Translations under genes and position numbers: made by a program
Part shown: piece by piece, positions 1 through 5,407 of the stretch
Numbering within the stretch: position 1 is the first letter of the stretch
Layout: every line of letters starts with the position of its first letter
The notes under the pieces: generated by a model
Told to the model about the DNA's origin: nothing
What the model saw: the letters and a program-made list of their open reading frames with translations, nothing else
Databases searched by the model: none
Assembly: GCA_900540425.1 (NCBI GenBank)
Contig: UQFU01000086.1
Location: forward strand, 1 to 6,771
Length of the DNA stretch: 6,771 nucleotides
DNA from: an uncultured Alphaproteobacteria bacterium
Lineage (GTDB): Bacteria; Pseudomonadota; Alphaproteobacteria; RF32; CAG-239
Reading direction: 5' to 3'

Positions 1-477
1 TAATCTAATGCCCCCCCCCCTTTGGCCAGCGCCTGCCAAAGCCGTATTTTCTGCATCGCAGCAGATAACCATTCGCCGGATTCCGCCGGAAAACATCACC
101 TCTTCAACAGCCCGGACAGCTTCGCTCATGTATCCCCGGCCGGTTTTATCTTCAGCCAGCCAATATCCCAATTCGGCCTCGCGATTAAAAAAGTCAAGCG
201 CATGTGTTCCGATGCATCCCCAGAGTTCTCCGGTTTCTTTCCCGGTTATCAGCAACGCCTGCTCTCGGCGTTCTTGCCATTCTCTATCAAACATATCCGT
301 TGCCCGGACAACATCTTCGATTGTCTTGTTTTTATCGACCCAAAATAAGTAGCGGCGCAAAAAATCCCGGTTATCATTCAAGACCTGCAACATTTGCCGG
401 TCATAATCATGATTGCGCCGAATCAGGCACAGCCTTTCGGTTTCTATGGTTTCGGGCAAGTCAAACGCTTCTATCAT
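1..477 (-). CDS. GNAT-family N-acetyltransferase, RimL-like, partial at the window edge
   Basis: Read on the minus strand, an open frame of 159 codons runs from ATG at 477 to the edge without a stop. The start has a GGAG Shine-Dalgarno (485-488) seven bases upstream. The N-terminus carries ETERLCLIRR (residues 12-21). The centre has GELWGCIGTHALDFF (83-97), AELGYWLAEDKTGRGYMSEA (101-120; the acetyl-CoA-binding loop is TGRGY) and a strand followed by DAENTA (141-146). This order is that of RimJ/RimL acetyltransferases, which acetylate protein N-termini or small amines with acetyl-CoA in the cytoplasm; the substrate here is unknown. After DAENTAL the given frame reads AGAGQRGGGIRL, which is unlike the family, while the next frame gives QALAKGGGALD, which matches the usual N-x-x-S-x-x-[VL]-A-x-[KR]-x-G end of the fold. 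A frameshift near 33-43 is therefore likely, next to a G10 run. The gene may be broken, phase-variable or mis-sequenced. Family call firm, integrity uncertain. Confidence 0.75.
   Translation of the reverse strand, partial: MIEAFDLPETIETERLCLIRRNHDYDRQMLQVLNDNRDFLRRYLFWVDKNKTIEDVVRATDMFDREWQERREQALLITGKETGELWGCIGTHALDFFNREAELGYWLAEDKTGRGYMSEAVRAVEEVMFSGGIRRMVICCDAENTALAGAGQRGGGIRL
11..20. repeat. Ten-base C/G homopolymer in the acetyltransferase gene
   Basis: Ten consecutive C on the plus strand, so G10 in the coding direction of the acetyltransferase. Such tracts slip during replication and are also common sequencing or assembly errors. Its length sets the downstream reading frame, which lies outside the window. 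Confidence 0.9.
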
Positions 478-490
478 TTTTGCTCTCCGT

Positions 491-512
491 AAAAAAAGCC
501 CCCTCAGGGGCT
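491..512 (-). terminator. Rho-independent terminator after the MerR gene
   Basis: A perfect 6-bp stem (AGCCCC at 497-502, GGGGCT at 507-512) with a 4-base loop is followed, in the minus direction, by seven T (491-497 complement). It begins three bases past the MerR stop codon and closes the DUF177-to-MerR cluster. It also lies only about 14 bases upstream of the acetyltransferase start, so that gene needs read-through or a promoter inside the end of the MerR gene. The plus-strand side (GTTTTATTTT) is weaker. Confidence 0.85.
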
Positions 513-515
513 GTT

Positions 516-917
516 TTATTTTGAAACCTTATCTAATGTAGCGGCCAATTCTTTTTTTATTCCCCGCAGTTCTTCCAACAGCCCGGAAATCAGTTCTCGA
601 CCGGAACCGTCAAGCGCCGGCGGCTCGGCAAAGAAATCTTTTTGAATTTCTTCACCAATCAGATTTTTAACCCCTTTTTCTTTAAAAACCTTTTGAACGC
701 CTTCAATGGTATATCTTTTTTCGTATAGAAAATCTTTAATCGTTCTGACCAATTCAACGTCATCGGGACGATAATAGCGACGGCCGCCGCTGCGTTTCAT
801 GGGTTTTATCTGCGGAAATTTGGTTTCCCAAAAACGTAAAACATGAGTCGCCACTCCCAATTCCTCGGCAACTTCGGCAATAGTCCGAAAAGCGGCTTTA
901 CTTTTGTTGACGACCAT
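516..917 (-). CDS. MerR-family transcriptional regulator (cluster-associated type)
   Basis: The product has 133 residues. A MerR-type winged helix-turn-helix fills the N-terminal half: helix-turn-helix at about residues 11-31 ([20 protein letters not shown]), wing at 43-51 (SGGRRYYRP), then the second helix pair at 52-82. The HVLRFWE and GGRRYYRP motifs are characteristic of the family. The C-terminal helix (about 107-131, [20 protein letters not shown]) fits the antiparallel dimerisation coiled coil. There is no cysteine and no extra effector domain, so a metal sensor is unlikely. The start at 917 is preceded by AAAGGATAGG (919-928), and the gap to ihfA is 18 bp, so the gene is probably cotranscribed. 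Regulators of this type commonly follow ihfA in alphaproteobacteria; the targets are not known to me. Confidence 0.9.
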   Translation of the reverse strand: MVVNKSKAAFRTIAEVAEELGVATHVLRFWETKFPQIKPMKRSGGRRYYRPDDVELVRTIKDFLYEKRYTIEGVQKVFKEKGVKNLIGEEIQKDFFAEPPALDGSGRELISGLLEELRGIKKELAATLDKVSK

Positions 918-935
918 ATCCTATCCTTTTATCTG

Positions 936-1220
936 TTAGGCATTAATCGTTTTTCGCATGGTTTGCGAGGGCTTGAAAGAAATCACCCGGCGGGGGCTAA
1001 TCAGAGCCTCGACACCCGTTTTGGGGTTTCGACCGGAACGAGCCTTTTTGTCACGCAGAGAAAAGGTGCCAAATGACGAAAGCTTCACATCGTTGCCGCT
1101 GGACAGCTCATGGATAATCTCATCAATGATCATGTCAAGAATATCATTAGAATCTTTACGGGACAGTCCGATTTCTTCATAAATTGTTTCAGCAACATCT
1201 GCGCGAGTAATAGTTTTCAT
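936..1220 (-). CDS. ihfA: Integration host factor subunit alpha
   Basis: The 94-residue product aligns along its whole length with E. coli IhfA: LSRKDSNDILDMIIDEI (helices), VKLSSFGTFSLRDK (residues 45-58), RSGRNPKTG (61-69) and RRVISFKP. IHF is a heterodimeric nucleoid protein that bends DNA by about 160 degrees; the proline in RNPKTG (Pro66 here) is the beta-arm residue that intercalates between base pairs. GRNPKTG followed by RRVISF favours the alpha subunit over HU. The start at 1220 has AAGGAT upstream. The gene follows fabH after a 104-bp gap with dyad symmetry and an IHF-like site, which suggests its own promoter and autoregulation. The partner ihfB is not in the window. Confidence 0.95.
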   Translation of the reverse strand: MKTITRADVAETIYEEIGLSRKDSNDILDMIIDEIIHELSSGNDVKLSSFGTFSLRDKKARSGRNPKTGVEALISPRRVISFKPSQTMRKTINA

Positions 1221-1254
1221 ATCTAATTTATCCTTAATTTTAACTCAATGTGAA

Positions 1255-1307
1255 AAATGAATATATCAATTTAATAACGAAAGCAAGCAACTTGTCTGAT
1301 TATTAAA
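1255..1307 (-). promoter_or_regulatory. Candidate ihfA promoter/operator region with an IHF-like site
   Basis: Between fabH and ihfA lies an 8-bp perfect inverted repeat (TTTAATAA at 1270-1277, TTATTAAA at 1300-1307) enclosing a small hairpin (CAAG 1284-1287, CTTG 1291-1294). On the minus strand a -10-like TATATT (1260-1265) sits downstream of two overlapping TTGCTT -35-like motifs (1285-1290 with 19 bp spacing, 1281-1286 with 15 bp); neither spacing is ideal. On the plus strand 1264-1276 matches the IHF consensus WATCAANNNNTTR with one mismatch. The sequence elements are plain to see; their function is inferred. Confidence 0.4.
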
Positions 1308-1324
1308 CAAATATTTTAACCCCA

Positions 1325-2302
1325 CTAAATCCGAACCAGGGCCCCGCCCCAGGTAAAACCGGCCCCCATTGCCGTCAACACGACTAAATCGCCTTTTTTG
1401 ACCTGGCCGCTTTCCATACATTCGGAGAGCGCCAACGGGATAGAGGCAGCCGAGGTATTGCCGTGATTCTGGAGGTTAACGATAACTTTTTCTTCCGGAA
1501 GTTCCAGTTTTTGCCCAACGCCGTGAATAATCCGGATATTGGCCTGATGCGGCAACAACCAGTCTATGTCTGAAGCTTTGACGCCGCCCATTTCCATAAC
1601 CGCTTCGGCGGCCTGGCTCAGGCTGTTAATGGCATATTTGAATACTTCTTTGCCATCCATCCAGATAAACCCGGCATTTTTGGTACTGGAAACGCCGCCG
1701 TTGGTCATCAGTTTGTCCCACTGGGTTCCGTCGGCATAGAGCTTGGTTGCCAGAACACCGCTGTCGGAAACGCCGCCCTGCCCCTCTTTGGCCTGCAAAA
1801 CAACCGCTCCGGCGCCGTCGCCAAACAACACGCAGGTGTTGCGGTCATTCCAGTCGGTAATTTTGGAAAGGCTTTCGGCTCCGATAATCAGGGCGGTCTT
1901 AATCTGCCCCAGGCGAATCATATTGTCAGCCATGGTCATGGCATAAACAAAACCGGAGCAGGCTGCGGACAGATCAAATGTCGGCGTTCCGACTTTGACG
2001 CCAAGCCGGTTTGCAACCTTGGCAGCCGTTGCCGGCGTTGTATTGTCCGGCGTTACCGTCGCCAAAACAACAAGATCAATGTCTTCGGCGGAAATTCCGG
2101 CCGTCCTGACTGCCATGCGCGCCGCATTGAACGCCAAATCGGAAGTCAGTTCGTCAACAACGACATTGCGTTGGCGGATTCCGGTGCGGGTACTAATCCA
2201 CTCGTCATTGGTTTCAACAATTTTTGAGAGATCGTCGTTAGTCAAGACTTTGGCGGGCACAAAATGGCCGTGGCCGATTATTTCGCTTCTAATAAGAGTC
2301 AT
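1325..2302 (-). CDS. fabH: Beta-ketoacyl-ACP synthase III (FabH)
   Basis: FabH condenses acetyl-CoA with malonyl-ACP, the first elongation step of type II fatty-acid synthesis in the cytoplasm. The product has 325 residues, the usual length. The catalytic triad is intact: Cys115 in LSAACSGFVYAM, His252 in LLPHQANIRI and Asn282 in NHGNTSAASIP. The N-terminal NDEWISTRTGIRQR and C-terminal GAGFTWGGALVRI are typical. The frame is open as far as 2395, but I place the start at the ATG at 2302: the protein then begins MTLIRSEIIGHGHFVPAK as in the family, AGGA lies eight bases upstream, and the extra 31 residues would only be antisense to nothing and overlap plsX in another frame. From 2302 the gene overlaps the end of plsX by 14 bp, which suggests translational coupling. 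Confidence 0.96.
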   Translation of the reverse strand: MTLIRSEIIGHGHFVPAKVLTNDDLSKIVETNDEWISTRTGIRQRNVVVDELTSDLAFNAARMAVRTAGISAEDIDLVVLATVTPDNTTPATAAKVANRLGVKVGTPTFDLSAACSGFVYAMTMADNMIRLGQIKTALIIGAESLSKITDWNDRNTCVLFGDGAGAVVLQAKEGQGGVSDSGVLATKLYADGTQWDKLMTNGGVSSTKNAGFIWMDGKEVFKYAINSLSQAAEAVMEMGGVKASDIDWLLPHQANIRIIHGVGQKLELPEEKVIVNLQNHGNTSAASIPLALSECMESGQVKKGDLVVLTAMGAGFTWGGALVRI

Positions 2303-3356
2303 AAAGAATTTCCTGAGAAAGTTCATCCAAATCGATTTTTTCCACTTCGTTGCGAATTGTTGCGACGAAGTCCTGGCGAACCAGCGTGATTGCATTGCCG
2401 ACGGCTACCGAATATCCCAAGGCATCGGTTCCGCCGTGGCTTTTTACCGAAAGGCCGTTCAGACCGACAAACATGGCACCGTTATACAAACGCGGATCCA
2501 TAGTCTTTTTGAGTTTCAGCATAGCACCGAGCATGAAAGGCATGCCGAGTTTGGCCAGCCAAGACTGCCTGAGCGACTTTTTAATCAGTCGCATAACCAA
2601 ACGAGCCGTCCCTTCTATTGACTTCAGAGCAATATTGCCGGTAAAGCCGTCGGCGACGATAACATCGGCAACGCCTTCGGGAATCTCGTGCGGTTCGATA
2701 TAGCCATGAAAATCAATGTTAAGGTGGGAGCTTTTTATCATATGGGCAGCCTGCCTGATTTCTTCGCGGCCTTTCATTTCTTCGGCACCGATATTAAGCA
2801 GGGCAACCCGCGGACGGTTGATCCCCAGCGCATGGCGGGCCAGAATATCGCCCATAACGGCAAACTCGGTCAGATTGACGGCATCACATTCGGTATTGGC
2901 GCCCAAGTCGAGCATAACATATTTGCCGTTTTGATGCGGCATAATGCTGACGATTGCCGGACGGTGAATCCGCTGGATGGTTTTCAGAACCAGTTTGGAG
3001 ATAGCCATCAACGCACCGGTATTTCCCGCCGAGACAATCGCTTTAGCCTCGCCGCGGCGGACAGCGTCTATTGCCATATACATGCTGGTATTGCGGTTGC
3101 GGATAACCTGGGAAGGCTTGTCGTCGTTACGGACGACTTCGGTGGCATGCCGAATCTCGCAGACTTTTTTCAAATCGGGATAATTATTGAGATGTTCCAG
3201 AACTTTCGTTTCATCGCCAAACAGCAGAAACTTTGCGTCCGGGTTCTTTTTGGCGGCCAGCGCCAAACCTTCAATAACGACTCTGGGGGAATTATCTCCC
3301 CCCATTGCATCGATAGATATGACCAGATTATTCGCTTCAGACAATATCTGCTCCAT
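2289..3356 (-). CDS. plsX: Phosphate acyltransferase PlsX
   Basis: PlsX converts acyl-ACP to acyl-phosphate, the donor used by PlsY in phosphatidic acid synthesis; it is a peripheral membrane-associated enzyme. The 355-residue product carries the family blocks in order: SIDAMGGDNSP (14-24), IVSAGNTGALMA (107-118), RPAIVSIMP (132-140), MLDLGANTECDA (148-159), LLNIGAEEMKG (186-196), VIVADGFTGN (232-241) and GLNGLSVKSHGGTDALG (298-314). The ATG at 3356 has no clear Shine-Dalgarno, the 19-bp gap to rpmF being A/T only apart from one G; an in-frame TTG at codon 5 with GGAG upstream is a possible alternative. The gene is tightly placed between rpmF and fabH, so coupling to rpmF translation may make up for the weak start. 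Confidence 0.96.
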   Translation of the reverse strand: MEQILSEANNLVISIDAMGGDNSPRVVIEGLALAAKKNPDAKFLLFGDETKVLEHLNNYPDLKKVCEIRHATEVVRNDDKPSQVIRNRNTSMYMAIDAVRRGEAKAIVSAGNTGALMAISKLVLKTIQRIHRPAIVSIMPHQNGKYVMLDLGANTECDAVNLTEFAVMGDILARHALGINRPRVALLNIGAEEMKGREEIRQAAHMIKSSHLNIDFHGYIEPHEIPEGVADVIVADGFTGNIALKSIEGTARLVMRLIKKSLRQSWLAKLGMPFMLGAMLKLKKTMDPRLYNGAMFVGLNGLSVKSHGGTDALGYSVAVGNAITLVRQDFVATIRNEVEKIDLDELSQEILYDSY

Positions 3357-3375
3357 ATTTATAAAAAGATTTTAA

Positions 3376-3564
3376 TTATTCAGCAGCTGCTTTCTTAGCA
3401 ACAACTTCACGACCATCGTACTGTCCGCAGGACGGGCATACGGCATGGGGTCTCTTCAACTCACCGCAGTTCGGGCATTCCTGATAAGAATTACCTTCCA
3501 GAGCCTGGTGAGAACGGCGCATATCGCGGCGTGATTTTGATGTTTTCTTTTTAGGTGTAGCCAT
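3376..3564 (-). CDS. rpmF: 50S ribosomal protein L32
   Basis: A 62-residue basic protein with [19 protein letters not shown] at the start, the hallmark of L32. A zinc ribbon follows with four cysteines (Cys30, Cys33, Cys43, Cys46; C-x2-C-x9-C-x2-C), so this is the zinc-binding form rather than the cysteine-free paralogue made under zinc limitation. L32 is part of the large subunit near the exit-tunnel side. The start at 3564 has only a weak purine-rich leader (AGAGTATAGAAAA). Unlike in the common tight arrangement, the gene lies 149 bp from DUF177, and that gap holds possible promoters. Confidence 0.97.
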   Translation of the reverse strand: MATPKKKTSKSRRDMRRSHQALEGNSYQECPNCGELKRPHAVCPSCGQYDGREVVAKKAAAE

Positions 3565-3612
3565 TTTTCTATACTCTAATTAATTGTTATTCACTTTATT
3601 TTTGCTTAGCCA

Positions 3613-3685
3613 TTAATAAACCATTTAGTCTTTAAAAGCAACTAAATAAATCGGGTTTATAAATTCTGAGAGTTCTTTTAGCCAA
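3613..3685 (-). promoter_or_regulatory. Candidate promoters for rpmF-plsX-fabH in the DUF177-rpmF gap
   Basis: The 149-bp gap (3565-3713) is A/T-rich and non-coding. On the minus strand two sigma-70-like pairs are visible: TTGCTT (3636-3641) with TATTAA (3613-3618) at 17 bp, and TTGGCT (3680-3685) with TATAAA (3656-3661, five of six consensus bases) at 18 bp. Either would give rpmF a leader of roughly 45-85 bases. A match of this quality is expected by chance in A/T-rich DNA, so this is only a candidate. I see no U-tract terminator after DUF177. Confidence 0.35.
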
Positions 3686-3713
3686 TATTTTCCGGTTTGG
3701 CAAGCATAAAATA

Positions 3714-4232
3714 CTATTTTTTTAATTTTTTTAAGATATTAAAGGGATTAGCCTGCTCGGTCGTTTCGGCATCAAACTCGGATTCAAAGGAAAAGACTTC
3801 GCCTTCCCGGCGGGGATAATCGTCAATCAGCAAAGCAACCTGTTCTATGGTAATTTCGCCGAGGTCAATTTTGCCGTCAACAACCAGGTCGGGGATTTCG
3901 TCGCCAAGCTCTTCGTCAAGCTCACGGATATCCTTATAAGTCGCCTGCGTATCATAAAACAGCGCAAAATCCCCTTCATAATGTTTGTCAAACAATTCCA
4001 GGCTGATAACGCTTTCCTGAACCAGCACCGCCGCAACGCGGCCGCTGACATCAAGCCGGTGTTTTTTGCGGTCGAGGCGCAAATCTATAACGCTTTGGCA
4101 GGATTTTACGGCAGGAACCTTTAAAACCTCTGCCAGAAAGACTAAATCTTTAGGTGTAGCCTTCAAGGTATATTTGCGGGGCGCCGACGGCAAATCGTCA
4201 ACAACTATGGGATAAGAAAAAAGTTTTTGCAT
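3714..4232 (-). CDS. yceD: DUF177 / YceD-family protein (23S rRNA accumulation factor)
   Basis: The 172-residue product has the alphaproteobacterial DUF177 pattern: N-terminal FSYPIVVDDLP, a central beta region (VSGRVAAVLVQESVISLELF, residues 62-81), the acidic GKIDLGEITIEQVALLIDDYPR block (120-141), and an ending ANPFNILKKLKK. In E. coli and plants DUF177 proteins are needed for normal 23S rRNA accumulation, and the gene usually sits beside rpmF, as here. A cysteine commonly found in the central strand (QTCVVTLE-like) is replaced: the protein reads QESVISLE, with Ser74 at that place. The start at 4232 has AAGGA eight bases upstream. It is the first gene of the minus-strand cluster and diverges from bamE. 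Confidence 0.88.
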   Translation of the reverse strand: MQKLFSYPIVVDDLPSAPRKYTLKATPKDLVFLAEVLKVPAVKSCQSVIDLRLDRKKHRLDVSGRVAAVLVQESVISLELFDKHYEGDFALFYDTQATYKDIRELDEELGDEIPDLVVDGKIDLGEITIEQVALLIDDYPRREGEVFSFESEFDAETTEQANPFNILKKLKK

Positions 4233-4259
4233 AAATCGTTTCCTTATGCTACATATATT

Positions 4260-4287
4260 ATTAAAACTGCAAAGATATTAACGTCAA
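4260..4287 (-). promoter_or_regulatory. Candidate promoter of the DUF177-rpmF-plsX-fabH cluster
   Basis: On the minus strand TTGACG (4282-4287, five of six -35 bases) and TTTAAT (4260-4265, five of six -10 bases) are 16 bp apart and would start transcription about 20 bases upstream of the DUF177 ATG. The -35 shares bases with the bamE Shine-Dalgarno on the other strand (AAGGA, 4286-4290). Confidence 0.55.
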
Positions 4288-4297
4288 GGATTTTCAG

Positions 4298-4759
4298 ATG
4301 TCAACAAACAAATTGTTTTTTATCAGTGCCTTTGCCCTTCTCTGCACAACCGGCTGCGCCAGCGACTGGTTTGTAACGCATAACGGCAACATGCCCACCA
4401 ACGAGCGCATTTCCCAAGTTAATGTCGGACAAAGCAAACAACAGGTTCAGCAGGTTTTGGGGACGCCGTCCTCGGTTGTTTCCTTAGACCAAAACACCTG
4501 GATTTACATGTCTTCGGACATCAAGCGGGTGGCTTTTTTTGAGCCGGAAGAAATCAGCCGCGACGTTTTGACCATCAAATTCAACAAAGACGACAAGGTT
4601 GCCGACATCAAGCGCCTGAAAAAAGAAAACGGCCGCGAAATCACCGTCAGCAGCGATGAGACCCCGACTCTCGGGCAGGAACCGGGCTTTTTTGAAAAAT
4701 ATTTCGGCGGCGTCGGGCAATACATGCCCTTTGGACCGACCCGGCACAACAACATCTGA
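4298..4759 (+). CDS. bamE: Outer-membrane assembly lipoprotein, SmpA/OmlA (BamE) family
   Basis: BamE is a lipoprotein of the BAM complex that inserts beta-barrels into the outer membrane. The 153-residue product has a signal peptide (hydrophobic residues 6-16) ending at a lipidation site, Cys20 in LLCTTGC; the -3 position is Thr instead of Leu, so the lipobox is loose. Residues 37-108 form the SmpA/OmlA domain, with VNVGQSKQQVQQVLGTPSSV (41-60), NTWIYMS, AFFEPEEISRDVLTIKFN and VADIKRL. A C-terminal tail of about 40 residues, rich in Gly and Pro, extends past the E. coli protein and is common in alphaproteobacterial versions. The start has AAGGA nine bases upstream. The gene is monocistronic, ending at its own terminator. 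Its promoter probably lies within the 5' end of the DUF177 gene; a poor TTGCAT/TACATA pair (4227-4255) is all I see. Confidence 0.9.
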   Translation: MSTNKLFFISAFALLCTTGCASDWFVTHNGNMPTNERISQVNVGQSKQQVQQVLGTPSSVVSLDQNTWIYMSSDIKRVAFFEPEEISRDVLTIKFNKDDKVADIKRLKKENGREITVSSDETPTLGQEPGFFEKYFGGVGQYMPFGPTRHNNI

Positions 4760-4779
4760 CAACCGCCTTTGCAAAAATG

Positions 4780-4813
4780 AAAAAGCCCTGCGCATCGCTG
4801 CGGAGGGCTTTTT
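4780..4813 (+). terminator. Strong bidirectional terminator between convergent genes
   Basis: A 10-bp perfect stem (AAAAAGCCCT 4780-4789, AGGGCTTTTT 4804-4813) continues after one G-G mismatch with CGCA/TGCG around a TCGC loop. T tracts follow on both strands, so it can end bamE (plus) and the 123-residue gene (minus), whose stop is 43 bases away. Confidence 0.92.
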
Positions 4814-4855
4814 AAGTGTGTCTAAAAATGGTATAAATTTAAGTTATGAGATTGG

Positions 4856-5227
4856 TTATGCCGCTATTTCGCGAATTTGAAGCGGCGTATCCTGAATATA
4901 CATCTTGTTGCTGTCAATTTGGTGAACTGCCAGCAAAGCTTTGCCGCCAACCCAAATGGGCATTATCCAAACCTCGGAACCGGCGCCACTTCCGGAAACC
5001 TGATAGCCATGAACAATCCGGTCTTTCAGCTTTACCAAGCAGGAAACGTCGTTTCCGACCGACAGATGCATGGCAATCATACTTTTCAGGCGGCTGGGAA
5101 GATTACAATGCGTTACGTAATCAAGCAGCATCCCGGGCATTTTTTCCATAAAATCAAGATATTTTTCAACCTTGTCGGAGCTTTTTACAACAACTTGTTT
5201 AACTTTTGAAATTTTAACCTTTTTCAT
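4856..5227 (-). CDS. Unrecognised 123-residue protein
   Basis: I do not recognise this protein. The frame is complete (ATG at 5227, TAA at 4856-4858), its codon choice resembles the neighbouring genes, and it ends facing the two-way terminator, all of which favour a real gene over the competing plus-strand frames in the same place. The N-terminus is lysine-rich (MKKVKISKVKQVVVKSSDKV). A helical stretch follows (about residues 20-55, EKYLDFMEKMPGMLLDYV and LPSRLKSMIAMHLS). The C-terminal half looks like a small beta domain (CLVKLKDRIVHGYQVSGSG, 63-81; VWIMPIWVGGKALLAVHQI, 86-104; MYIQDTPLQI, 109-118). There is no signal peptide or long membrane segment, so it is probably cytoplasmic. The start has no clear Shine-Dalgarno; a later Met (30 or 33) is possible. 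Confidence 0.6.
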   Translation of the reverse strand: MKKVKISKVKQVVVKSSDKVEKYLDFMEKMPGMLLDYVTHCNLPSRLKSMIAMHLSVGNDVSCLVKLKDRIVHGYQVSGSGAGSEVWIMPIWVGGKALLAVHQIDSNKMYIQDTPLQIREIAA

Positions 5228-5272
5228 AATGATAAAAATTTTTAATTAATAAAATAAGGATTTATGAAAATG

Positions 5273-5301
5273 ACCTTACGCCACATTTAGACAAAAGTCA
5301 A
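5273..5301 (-). promoter_or_regulatory. Candidate promoter of the 123-residue gene
   Basis: On the minus strand TTGACT (5296-5301, five of six) and a weak TAAGGT (5273-5278) are 17 bp apart, about 40 bases before the ATG at 5227. The -35 touches the left arm of the inverted repeat at 5290-5319. Confidence 0.35.
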
Positions 5302-5319
5302 CAATTATTTTGTTTTGTC
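5290..5319. promoter_or_regulatory. Inverted repeat in the divergent control region, possible operator
   Basis: GACAAAA (5290-5296) and TTTTGTC (5313-5319) are perfect 7-base inverted copies separated by 16 bp, a centre-to-centre distance of 23 bp, about two helical turns. They lie between the divergent 123-residue gene and the porin and touch candidate -35 elements on both sides, a layout expected of a shared operator. Function is inferred; A/T-rich sequence makes chance repeats likelier. Confidence 0.35.
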
Positions 5320-5339
5320 CATTCAATATCCCCTTTAAT
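5310..5339 (+). promoter_or_regulatory. Candidate porin promoter
   Basis: TTGTTT (5310-5315) and TTTAAT (5334-5339, five of six) are 18 bp apart; an alternative is TTGTCC (5315-5320) with AATTAT (5337-5342) at 16 bp. Either predicts a leader of about 55-65 bases that contains the small hairpins at 5341-5362. Confidence 0.35.
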
Positions 5340-5340
5340 T

Positions 5341-5362
5341 ATCCTTTCGGAGGATTATATCC
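5341..5362 (+). promoter_or_regulatory. Two mutually exclusive short hairpins in the porin leader
   Basis: ATCCT (5341-5345) can pair with AGGAT (5351-5355), or GGAT (5352-5355) can pair with ATCC (5359-5362); both use the same GGAT. A GGAGGA here resembles a Shine-Dalgarno but has no ATG at working distance. Stems of four to five pairs are weak, so a switch is only a possibility. Confidence 0.25.
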
Positions 5363-5407
5363 AAAGCACAAAGCTTAACTTTTGGTTATTTTATAAAGGG
5401 CAACAAC

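Noticed and set aside
2303..2395. An upstream start for fabH at 2395, giving 31 extra residues
   Set aside because: The extension lies wholly inside plsX in another frame, has no family resemblance, and the start at 2302 has a good Shine-Dalgarno and the typical FabH beginning.
1995..2621. A 208-codon plus-strand open frame opposite fabH and plsX
   Set aside because: It lies antisense to two well-conserved genes and its translation resembles no protein; it is a shadow of their codon structure.
2688..3398. A 236-codon plus-strand open frame opposite plsX
   Set aside because: It is antisense to a complete plsX with all family motifs and has no start context of its own.
3681..3701. GCCAA/TTGGC inverted repeat downstream of DUF177 as a terminator
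   Set aside because: The stem has five pairs around an 11-base loop and lacks a T tract in the needed direction.
4877..5209. A 110-codon plus-strand frame with a signal-like beginning, opposite the 123-residue gene
   Set aside because: Codon choice and the position of the two-way terminator favour the minus-strand gene, but since that gene is unrecognised this alternative is not fully excluded.
5256..5290. AAGGA followed by ATGAAAATG, a tiny plus-strand frame of eight or six codons
   Set aside because: The ribosome-binding site fits the second ATG, but the peptide ends at once and shows no attenuator pattern; I see no support for a real gene.
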